DNA from: an uncultured Clostridia bacterium
Lineage (GTDB): Bacteria; Bacillota; Clostridia; Lachnospirales; CAG-274
Reading direction: 5' to 3'
DNA: 64,000 nt
NCBI GenBank assembly: GCA_947630475.1
Contig: CANRHR010000001.1
Span: forward strand, 124,001-188,000
The notes below the pieces were generated by a model. It was given only the letters and a program-made list of their open reading frames with translations. It was not told where the DNA came from and did not search any database. Below are positions 50,232 to 57,734 of this stretch, piece by piece. Position 1 is the first letter of the stretch. Every line of letters starts with the position of its first letter. Position numbers and translations under genes: made by a program.

Positions 50232-51389
50232 ATGAGATTTTTAAAACCTGATTTTTATGATAATTTTAAATGCAAAGCCGATAAGTGCAGCTTTAACTGT
50301 TGTATGGGATGGACGATTACAATAGATAAAGATACTGTAAATAAATATAACTCGGTTGAAGGAGAATTTGGCAAAAAGCTTAAAGAAAATTTAATTGATA
50401 AAACAATTAACGAAAAAACAAATAAAATTATTAAGCTTGACGAAAACAATATGTGTCCATTTCTTACCGAAAAAGGCTTATGTGAAATTGTTTTGAAAAA
50501 AGGGCCGTCTTATCTTTCTGATACATGCAGAGAATACCCAAGAAAAACAATTTTTTATGCAGATATTATAGAAAAATATATGACAACATCATGTCCTGCC
50601 GTTGTTGAATTTTTATATAATAAAAAGCATATTGAATTTAATCTAAGCCCGTCAATTAATCTCCATGTTTCATTTAAAACAGATGCTGTTAATGACGAAA
50701 AATTTTTGTATGGCTCGGATATAAGACGATTTTTTATTGACCTTTTGCAGCTTGAAGGAATTCCTTTGTGGACAAGAGAATATTTTGTATATAAATGCGC
50801 CGAAAATATGCAGCCTTATTATGACAAAAATGATTTTGATGCTGTTTCAAAAGAATCAAATAGGTTTACAGATCTGGATTATTTAGCTGATTATGCCGAT
50901 AAGCTTATTGAAATTGAAGAAAATTATCAGCTTAAATTTAATTTTCTTAGTAACTTATATTTATATTTTGGCAAAACTAAAACAAAAGTTCCAAATAAGT
51001 ATTATGACAAACTTTCTAAGCTGAATGAAATTAGTGCAGATAAGCTTCAGGAAATATATAAAGATTTTGAAAAAATTCACAACGATATAGAATATGTTTT
51101 TGAAAATCTTTCTGTATTAAATTTGTTTACAGAATTTTTTAGTAATGCAGATCTTAATATATATGAAGTATGTTCCTCTGTATTTATTCTTGGTGCCTTG
51201 ATTAAGTTTTGCATGGTATTATATTGGTATACCAATGATATGTCTATCTCAAAACAAGAACAAATAGATATTATTGCAATTTTAACCAGAAATTTTATGC
51301 ATAATAAAGCTGCAATTAAACAATTTTGTGATATACAAGAGAAAAATGGGTTGTTTAATCCTTCTTATTTATTCTTAATTACACGCTAA
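50232..51389 (+). CDS. FliB-like (flagellin lysine-N-methylase family) protein
   Basis: 385 aa from ATG 50232; AGGTG precedes it. The N-terminal part is the cysteine-rich hallmark of the family: FKCKADKCSFNCCMGWTITI, then CPFLTEKGLCEIV and SDTCREYPRKT, TTSCPAVVEFL. In Salmonella FliB methylates flagellin lysines. Here no flagellar genes are in the window and many Firmicutes carry this family without flagella, so the substrate may be another surface protein. The C-terminal 200 residues are helical. Confidence 0.85.
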   Translation: MRFLKPDFYDNFKCKADKCSFNCCMGWTITIDKDTVNKYNSVEGEFGKKLKENLIDKTINEKTNKIIKLDENNMCPFLTEKGLCEIVLKKGPSYLSDTCREYPRKTIFYADIIEKYMTTSCPAVVEFLYNKKHIEFNLSPSINLHVSFKTDAVNDEKFLYGSDIRRFFIDLLQLEGIPLWTREYFVYKCAENMQPYYDKNDFDAVSKESNRFTDLDYLADYADKLIEIEENYQLKFNFLSNLYLYFGKTKTKVPNKYYDKLSKLNEISADKLQEIYKDFEKIHNDIEYVFENLSVLNLFTEFFSNADLNIYEVCSSVFILGALIKFCMVLYWYTNDMSISKQEQIDIIAILTRNFMHNKAAIKQFCDIQEKNGLFNPSYLFLITR

Positions 51390-51424
51390 TTGTTTATATA
51401 TTTGCATTTACTGAAAATATAACC

Positions 51425-51453
51425 AAAACCACGCCTAAAAGACGTGGTTTTCT
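51425..51453 (+). terminator. Rho-independent terminator after the FliB-like gene
   Basis: AAAACCACG and CGTGGTTTT form a 9-bp stem with inner C/G pairs, followed by TCTCTTGCTTTTT. Confidence 0.7.
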
Positions 51454-51523
51454 CTTGCTTTTTCAATATACACCATTTTTAAAGTTGGTCAATGATATAC
51501 GTACTCCGCTATGCTATACTCAT

Positions 51524-51560
51524 AACCGACGGCTTCTGACGAAGCCTTACTTAGTCGGTT
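51524..51560. repeat. Nested palindromic element of the AACCGAC family
   Basis: AACCGAC (51524-51530) pairs with GTCGGTT (51554-51560); inside, GGCTTC-TGAC-GAAGCC forms a 6-bp hairpin, with TTACTTA on one side. On the minus strand it reads AACCGACTAAGTAAGGCTTC, matching the family start seen at 2562, 11284, 24478 and 40003. Confidence 0.6.
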
Positions 51561-51628
51561 AAATAAATTTTTCATCAAAGGATGAACATTTTTGGATATA
51601 TTTAAAATAATAAGCCTTTTAAATTTTC

Positions 51629-51657
51629 TTGTTAAACTGATAAATTTAAGCTATAAT
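51629..51657 (+). promoter_or_regulatory. Promoter of the DUF4364 gene
   Basis: TTGTTA (51629-51634), 17-bp spacer, TATAAT (51652-51657); start near 51664. Confidence 0.55.
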
Positions 51658-51688
51658 AAATTTAATAATATTAAAAGTGGTGATATCA

Positions 51689-52222
51689 ATGTCAAATTCA
51701 ACTGATTCTCTTGCTCAAAGCAAGCTTATAATTTTATATCTTTTGAGAAAAATGAATATGCCTGTTTCTCTTGCTCATGTGCAGCACCTTGCTCTTTCTG
51801 CCGAATATATGGATTATTTTTCACTTTCCGCCTATCTGGCGGAGATGACAAACAAAAAGCAGATAATAAAAACCAAAGAAAACGAACAAACCTGTTACAG
51901 TATAACTTCTTCGGGGCTTCAAACCTTATCCTATTTTGAAAATATGCTCTCAGATGAAATTAAAGAAAGCATATCAAAATATGTTTATGAAAACAAGCCT
52001 CATTTAAAAGACGAGCTTGAGGTCAGGGCGGTTTACAACGAGGTTTATAAAGATAATTATAACGTAAATTTAAGCTACAGTGAAAATTCAGATAAACTTA
52101 TTGAAATTAATTTATCTTCTCTTTCAAAAGATTATGCGAAAAAAATAGTACATAACTGGAAAAATAATGCATCTGACATATATCTTTCTATTTTAAAAAA
52201 TCTTTTAAATAAAAATAATTAA
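51689..52222 (+). CDS. DUF4364 family protein
   Basis: 177 aa from ATG 51689 with GTGGTGA upstream. The N-terminal 75 residues look like a winged helix-turn-helix (SKLIILYLLRKMNMPVSLAH, YFSLSAYLAEMTNKKQIIKT, CYSITSSGLQTLSYF), so it is probably a DNA-binding regulator. The C-terminal half is a beta-rich domain (LEVRAVYNEVYKDNYNVNLS) of unknown function. Family members are widespread in Clostridia and uncharacterised. It stands alone with its own promoter and terminator. Confidence 0.85.
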   Translation: MSNSTDSLAQSKLIILYLLRKMNMPVSLAHVQHLALSAEYMDYFSLSAYLAEMTNKKQIIKTKENEQTCYSITSSGLQTLSYFENMLSDEIKESISKYVYENKPHLKDELEVRAVYNEVYKDNYNVNLSYSENSDKLIEINLSSLSKDYAKKIVHNWKNNASDIYLSILKNLLNKNN

Positions 52223-52229
52223 TCTCTTT

Positions 52230-52266
52230 AAAGCCCTAAAGCCTATTAAAGCTTTAGAGGCTTTTT
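52230..52266. terminator. Bidirectional terminator between DUF4364 and the nucleosidase gene
   Basis: AAGCC/GGCTT outside and CTAAAGC/GCTTTAG inside form a stem at 52231-52263, followed by TTTT on the plus side. The right arm overlaps the last codons of the minus-strand nucleosidase gene. Confidence 0.65.
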
Positions 52267-52949
52267 GTCATACTTACAACAATTTTTGAGGCAATATCTG
52301 CACTTTGTCTGAAAAATTTTTCATAATCATGTTCTGAGCTGTCTTCCGCTTTATCTGAAATAGAACGTATAATAACAAAGGGTATCATATTAAGAAAACA
52401 AGTATGTGCAATAGCTGCTCCCTCCATTTCGGCACAGCTTGCCTTAAATTCTTTCCAAATAATACTCTTTTTTTCATTTGAAGCTATAAATTGATCTCCG
52501 CTTGCTATTGTTCCTACCACAACCTTAGAATCACAAGCGCTTTCTCCCGCCTGTTTTGCTATTTCTATAAGCTCATCATCAGCTTTAAAAAAAGACACAT
52601 TAAGCCTTGAAATAAAGCCCACAGGATCTCCTAATGCGGATGTATCAAAATCATGCTCAATGCATTGGCTTGATATTACTATATCGCCTATTTCAAGCTC
52701 TTTTGAAATTGCTCCGGCAACGCCAACATTAATTATATAATCAACACCATACATATCTATAAGCACCTGTGTGCATACTGCGGCATTAACCTTACCTATT
52801 CCGGAACGAACAAGAACAACATTATTACCATTCATTTTGCCCAAAAAGAAATCAAGTCCTATAATATTTCTTGTTGAAATAACATCCATATTTTCTTTTA
52901 TACTTAAAATTTCTTCGTCCATTGCTCCTATTATGCCGATACTTTTCAT
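52254..52949 (-). CDS. mtnN: 5'-methylthioadenosine/S-adenosylhomocysteine nucleosidase
   Basis: 231 aa. MKSIGIIGAMDEEILSIKEN with the catalytic Glu near the N terminus, VLVRSGIGKVNAAVCTQVLI, VGVAGAIS, DVVISSQ-like GDIVISSQCIEHDFD, EMEGAAIAHTCF and the catalytic Asp in IRSISDKAED. It cleaves adenine from MTA and SAH, recycling products of SAM-dependent reactions. AAGGAGG precedes the ATG. Confidence 0.95.
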   Translation of the reverse strand: MKSIGIIGAMDEEILSIKENMDVISTRNIIGLDFFLGKMNGNNVVLVRSGIGKVNAAVCTQVLIDMYGVDYIINVGVAGAISKELEIGDIVISSQCIEHDFDTSALGDPVGFISRLNVSFFKADDELIEIAKQAGESACDSKVVVGTIASGDQFIASNEKKSIIWKEFKASCAEMEGAAIAHTCFLNMIPFVIIRSISDKAEDSSEHDYEKFFRQSADIASKIVVSMTKSL

Positions 52950-53104
52950 AGCTTCCTCCTTAAAATACTAAAAATTTTTTAGATAAATCAAGTAATCTTT
53001 TGCAAAAATAAATTGTTCAGCAAAAGAGCTTAATAATTTTTTAATATACTGTTAATTTAAAACTTTAATTTTTATTATTTTATCATACATTTGTAAAAAT
53101 TAAC

Positions 53105-53133
53105 AGTAATTTTTAATATAAAATTATTCAGAT
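53105..53133. repeat. Left flanking direct repeat of dispersed element copy B
   Basis: 29 bp starting AGTAATTTTTAATATAAAAT and ending CAGAT; the partner at 53315-53345 is identical except for two extra Ts. The sequence 52950-53104 is AT-rich with a CTTTTGC/GCAAAAG hairpin and nothing else recognised. Confidence 0.7.
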
Positions 53134-53314
53134 TATTAATAAACCCTATTTTGCTTAAGTAACTTAAAGCGTCGCAGACTTTTGATCCACAGGCGGAATT
53201 CATTTCCGCCGAGGAAAACAGCGAATTTCAAGGGGCTTTTAGCCCCGATGGAATGAGCTGTTTATACTTCTGTTCCCTCTCGAAAAAGTCCGAATGGACT
53301 TTTTCGATACTCAG
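53134..53314 (+). repeat. Dispersed structured repeat element, copy B
   Basis: 181 bp, the partner of copy A in opposite orientation. From left to right: AATAAACCCTATTTT; hairpin GGCGGAA/TTTCCGCC (53192-53210); a long arm made of AACAGC, GA, ATTTCA, A, GGGGCT against AGCCCC, GA, TGGAAT, GA, GCTGTT (53217-53262); and a terminator-like hairpin CGAAAAAGTCC/GGACTTTTTCG (53281-53305) ending ATACTCAG. Compared with copy A, GGGGC/GCCCC becomes GGGAT/ATCCC, so pairing is kept while the bases change. No transposase is encoded; it would be a non-autonomous element. Confidence 0.7.
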
Positions 53315-53345
53315 AGTAATTTTTAATATAAAATTATTTTCAGAT
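53315..53345. repeat. Right flanking direct repeat of dispersed element copy B
   Basis: 31 bp, repeats 53105-53133 in the same orientation with a two-T insertion before CAGAT. Confidence 0.7.
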
Positions 53346-53355
53346 ATAAATTAAT

Positions 53356-54108
53356 CTATTCTCCTATATGATTTATCATGCTGGCAGTATATCCCGCTCC
53401 AAAACCATTATCAATATTTACAACCGTTACGCCGCTTGCGCAGGAATTAAGCATTGATAAAAGCGCCGCCACGCCGCCAAACGAAGCCCCATACCCAACG
53501 CTTGTGGGAACGGCAATAACAGGACAATCCGATATTCCGCCTATAACGCTTGCCAAAGCGCCCTCCATTCCGGCAACGGCAATAATTACTTTTGCTTTCA
53601 TAATTTCTTGCGAATGAGCAAGAAGCCTGTGTATGCCGGCAACACCCACATCATAAAGCCTTGCTACCCTATTCCCCAATGCCTGAGCAGTAAGCGCCGC
53701 CTCTTCGGCAATAGGTATATCGCTTGTCCCTCCGGTCACAACCAAAATTGTTCCTTTTGTATCTTCTTTCGGAAGTTCCCCAACAATTCCTATATTTCCT
53801 ACCTGCCAATACTTAATATCTATAAAATCTTTTACAATATCTGCTTTTTCCTTAGAAAGCCTTGTAATCAGTATTGTTTTTTGTCCTTTATCCATAAGAG
53901 CTTCGGAAATTTCCGCAATTTGTTTTCCTGTTTTCCCTGCTGCATAAATAACTTCACCGATACCTTGACGAATTGCCCTATGTGTATCAATTTTTGCAAA
54001 GCCCAGATCTTCAAAAGGCTGATTTTTAAATTTAAGTATTGCCTCGTCAATATCAATACTTCTTTCTGCAACCTGCTTTAAAATATTTTTAAGCTCACTT
54101 TTTTCCAT
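53356..54108 (-). CDS. larB: Nickel pincer cofactor biosynthesis protein LarB
   Basis: 250 aa. The N-terminal region (AILKFKNQPFEDLGFAKIDT, HRAIRQGIGEVIYAAGKT) is specific to LarB; the C-terminal half is PurE-like: VVTGGTSDIPIAEEAALTAQ, DVGVAGIHRLLAH, VAGMEGALASVIGGI and VPTSVGYGASFGG. LarB carboxylates and hydrolyses nicotinic acid adenine dinucleotide as the first step to the pincer cofactor. larC is 12 kb away on the other strand; larE and larA are not in the window. GGAGG precedes the ATG. Confidence 0.92.
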   Translation of the reverse strand: MEKSELKNILKQVAERSIDIDEAILKFKNQPFEDLGFAKIDTHRAIRQGIGEVIYAAGKTGKQIAEISEALMDKGQKTILITRLSKEKADIVKDFIDIKYWQVGNIGIVGELPKEDTKGTILVVTGGTSDIPIAEEAALTAQALGNRVARLYDVGVAGIHRLLAHSQEIMKAKVIIAVAGMEGALASVIGGISDCPVIAVPTSVGYGASFGGVAALLSMLNSCASGVTVVNIDNGFGAGYTASMINHIGE

Positions 54109-54177
54109 AAAATAACCTCCGAAATTTATTAAGCTACCGGAATGATCATTTTGCTGCGTACTAGCTGATTAAAAAAA

Positions 54178-57100
54178 TTAATTTTTCTTCAAAACAACGG
54201 ATTTTTCTCCTAAAAGTGTTTTTAAATCGGAAATTAAATTTTCATTCGGATTAACCCAGTAATTTTCTTTTAATTTTAGTTTTTCTTTCGTTTCTTCATT
54301 ATATATAATTACAGGAGTTTTCCCTTTTGACAATACTATTATATTTCTGATATTTTCTGGCGTAAGATTACTTTCTTTAGGTATTTTCAACCATAAAACA
54401 GAGCTTCTTTCAACTAACTCGTCATACGGAACAACCTTTTCACATATAATTTTAGATTCCTGCCCTTCTGTAGCCGTTACCCTGCCTTCTGCAAGAATAA
54501 CGCCGCCCTCTTTCAAAAGATATGAATATCTTGAAAAAGAATCCGAAAACATTATAATTTCTATATTTCCGAATAAATCCTCAATACCAACAAATGCCAT
54601 TGGTTTGCCATTTTTTGTATATTTGGTTGTAATGTATGAAATAATGCCTCCAACAACAGCTCTTTGACCATCAGTAACCTTAATATTGCCTGAAGAAATT
54701 TCACTTTCTTCATCTTGGGCGGCAAAAGCAAGACTTGTTGCGGATATAAATCTGTTTAAAACATCGGCATATTCCATAAGAGGATGACCGCTTACATATA
54801 TTCCAAGCACCTCTTTTTCCATAGCCAAAAGCTCGTTTTTTGAATACTCGGCTATATCCGGAAGCTCATCTTTAAATATATTTGTGCTGTCTTCAGCTAT
54901 TTGAAATAAACTGAGCTGACCGTCAATATTTCTTTTTTTACTTTGTCCCAAACCCGAATATATAATCTTATATATACTCATATATTGGCTGCGGCGTCCT
55001 CCCAAAGAATCAAAAGCGCCGGCTTTTATAAAGCTTTCTATGCATCTTGTGTTAAGCTGTGGGCCAATCCTGTCGAGAAACTCTGTCATGCTTAAATATA
55101 AGCCGTCCTTTTCTCTGCTCTCAACCAATGCCGCTATATTGCCTTTTCCTACATTTTTAATAGCCGAAAGACCAAACCTTATTTTATTATTTGAAACACT
55201 AAAGCCTGAAAAGCCCTCATTAATATCGGGCGGCAAAAGCTCTATCCCCATTTTTTTTGAGGCGGCTATATATTCGGCAACTTTATTTGTGTTATCGGCA
55301 ACGCTTGTTAAAAGAGCCGCCATAAATTCAACAGGATAATATGTTTTAAGCCAAGCTGTCTGATATGCCACAACAGCATAGGCTGCCGCATGAGATTTAT
55401 TGAATGCATATTTTGCAAAATCAGTCATTTCATCAAATATCTTGTTTGCGGATTTTTCGTCTATTCCATTTTTTATGCAGCCCGGAACATCATCTCCCAG
55501 CCCATAAATAAAGTTATGTCTTTCTTTTGCCATAACATCTGTTTTCTTTTTGCTCATAGCTCTTCTCACAAGGTCGCTTCTTCCAAGGCTGTAGCCTGCA
55601 AGCTCCCTTACAATTTGCATAACTTGCTCCTGATAAACTATACATCCGTATGTAGGCTCAAGTATAGCCTTAAGGCTTTGGTGAGTATATGTGATATTGT
55701 CGGCTCTTTTTTTGCCTTTTATATATTTAGGTATAAAATCCATGGGGCCCGGGCGATACAACGAAATACCCGCTATAATATCATCTATGGCGGATGGCTT
55801 CAGCTCTTTCATAAACTGACGCATTCCTGCGCTTTCAAGCTGAAATACTCCCTCTGTTTTGCCGGAGGATATAAGCTCATAAACCTTTTTGTCACTGTAA
55901 TTTATATCTTTTTCACTTAAATTAAGTTTATGATTTCTGTTAATTTCATTAAATGCATTTTGAATGACGGTAAGCGTCCTAAGTCCTAAAAAATCCATTT
56001 TAAGAAGACCAAGCTCTTCTATTGTTGTCATTGTATACTGAGTGGTAACAACTCCGTCGTTTGTGTTAAGAGGAACATATTCCATAATAGGCTTATCGCA
56101 TATAACAACGCCTGCCGCATGTGTTGAAGCGTGTCTTGGAAGTCCTTCAAGCTTCATCGACATATCAAGAAGATATTTAACAGCTTCATTTTCATTATAT
56201 TCTTTTGCTAAATCCGGATTTTCCGCAAGAGCCCTTTTTATTGTTATTTTAAGCTCCATAGGTATCATTTTTGCGATTTTGTCAACCTGTGCATACGGCA
56301 TAGCCAAAGCTCGTCCAACATCTCTTATGGCATTTCTTGCAGCCATTGTGCCAAAGGTTATGATTTGAGAAACATGATCCGCCCCATATTTTCTTACAAC
56401 ATAATCTATAACCTCCTGACGCCTTTCATAACAAAAGTCAATATCTATATCAGGCATACTTACTCTTTCGGGATTTAAAAAACGTTCAAAAAGAAGATCG
56501 TATTTTATAGGGTCTATATCCGTTATATTTAAGCAGTATGAAACAATACTTCCTGCGGCAGAGCCTCTTCCCGGTCCTACAATTATATTATTGTCCTTTG
56601 CATATTTTATAAAATCACTTACAATAAGAAAATAATCGACAAATCCCATTGATCTTATTACATCAAGTTCATATAAAAGACGCTTTTCAAGTTTCCCATC
56701 AACAGAACCGTATCTCTCTTTAAGGCCCTTAAAGCAAAGCTTTTTAAGATATTCAAAAGATGACATATCTTCGGGAACATCAAAAACAGGAAGTTTATAT
56801 TTATTAAATTCAAATTCAACATTACATCTTTCTGCAATTTTATTTGTATTTTCCAAAGCCTGCGGAGCATATGGAAAAAGCTCCGCCATTTCTGCCGGAG
56901 ATTTTAAATAAAACTGAGAGCCCTCATATTTCATTCTGTCTTCATCTTCAACGGTTTTTCCTGTCTGTATACACAAAAGAATATCATGCGCCTTAGCATC
57001 TTCTTGATTTATATAATGCAAATCATTTGTGCAAACCAATGGTATCCCCGTTTCTTTGTTTAAGCGGATGAGGGCTTGATTTACTGTTTTTTGCTCACTT

Positions 57101-57648
57101 ATGCCATGATCCTGGAGCTCAAGATAAAAATTGCCCTCGCCAAAAATTTCATTATAAAGCAATGCCGCTTCTTTTGCTTTTTCATAAGAAATTTTTAATA
57201 CATTCCTTGCCACAGGGCCTAAAAGACAGGCGCTCAGAGCAATTAACCCATTGCTGTATTTTTTTAATAACTCTATATCAACCCTAGGCTTATAATAAAA
57301 TCCTTCTATAAAGCCAAAAGAAACCAATTTTGCAAGATTTTTATAGCCATCGTTATTTTTTGCAAGCAAAACAAGATGATAATAAAAATTATCAGCACCT
57401 GCTTCTTTATTAAATCTCGAGCCTGACGCAACATAAACCTCGCAGCCTATAATAGGCTTTATTCCTGCCTTTTTTGCCGCTTTATAAAAATCAATCACAC
57501 CATACATAACACCATGATCGGTTATGGCTATAGCATTCATTCCCAATTCTTTGGTTTTTTCAACAAGCTCATTAATTTTTGATGATCCGTCAAGAAGGCT
57601 GTATTCGGTATGAACATGAAGATGAGTAAATTCAATTTTATTTTCCAT
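54178..57648 (-). CDS. dnaE: DNA polymerase III subunit alpha DnaE
   Basis: 1156 aa from ATG 57648 with CGGAGAG upstream; 28 upstream codons of open frame are not used. The PHP domain starts FTHLHVHTEYSLLDG and has IAITDHGVMYGVIDFY. The catalytic palm is PDIDIDFCYERR with VGPGRGSAAGS nearby, the fingers SLYRPGPMDFIPKYIKG, and the later AFNKSHAAAYAVVAYQTAWL. The C-terminal OB fold (VVGGIISYITTKYTKNGKPM) and tail follow. This is the DnaE1/DnaE3-type polymerase without a proofreading exonuclease; the PolC of Firmicutes is not in the window. Confidence 0.96.
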   Translation of the reverse strand: MENKIEFTHLHVHTEYSLLDGSSKINELVEKTKELGMNAIAITDHGVMYGVIDFYKAAKKAGIKPIIGCEVYVASGSRFNKEAGADNFYYHLVLLAKNNDGYKNLAKLVSFGFIEGFYYKPRVDIELLKKYSNGLIALSACLLGPVARNVLKISYEKAKEAALLYNEIFGEGNFYLELQDHGISEQKTVNQALIRLNKETGIPLVCTNDLHYINQEDAKAHDILLCIQTGKTVEDEDRMKYEGSQFYLKSPAEMAELFPYAPQALENTNKIAERCNVEFEFNKYKLPVFDVPEDMSSFEYLKKLCFKGLKERYGSVDGKLEKRLLYELDVIRSMGFVDYFLIVSDFIKYAKDNNIIVGPGRGSAAGSIVSYCLNITDIDPIKYDLLFERFLNPERVSMPDIDIDFCYERRQEVIDYVVRKYGADHVSQIITFGTMAARNAIRDVGRALAMPYAQVDKIAKMIPMELKITIKRALAENPDLAKEYNENEAVKYLLDMSMKLEGLPRHASTHAAGVVICDKPIMEYVPLNTNDGVVTTQYTMTTIEELGLLKMDFLGLRTLTVIQNAFNEINRNHKLNLSEKDINYSDKKVYELISSGKTEGVFQLESAGMRQFMKELKPSAIDDIIAGISLYRPGPMDFIPKYIKGKKRADNITYTHQSLKAILEPTYGCIVYQEQVMQIVRELAGYSLGRSDLVRRAMSKKKTDVMAKERHNFIYGLGDDVPGCIKNGIDEKSANKIFDEMTDFAKYAFNKSHAAAYAVVAYQTAWLKTYYPVEFMAALLTSVADNTNKVAEYIAASKKMGIELLPPDINEGFSGFSVSNNKIRFGLSAIKNVGKGNIAALVESREKDGLYLSMTEFLDRIGPQLNTRCIESFIKAGAFDSLGGRRSQYMSIYKIIYSGLGQSKKRNIDGQLSLFQIAEDSTNIFKDELPDIAEYSKNELLAMEKEVLGIYVSGHPLMEYADVLNRFISATSLAFAAQDEESEISSGNIKVTDGQRAVVGGIISYITTKYTKNGKPMAFVGIEDLFGNIEIIMFSDSFSRYSYLLKEGGVILAEGRVTATEGQESKIICEKVVPYDELVERSSVLWLKIPKESNLTPENIRNIIVLSKGKTPVIIYNEETKEKLKLKENYWVNPNENLISDLKTLLGEKSVVLKKN

Positions 57649-57734
57649 AATAACTCTCCGATAATAATTATTGCTTATAAAGCCTGTCAAAAGCTTTATA
57701 ACAAATATAACACATTTGTTAAATTTCTTCAAAT

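Noticed and set aside
55390-55920. 176-codon plus-strand ORF opposite dnaE
   Set aside because: Antisense shadow of the polymerase catalytic region.
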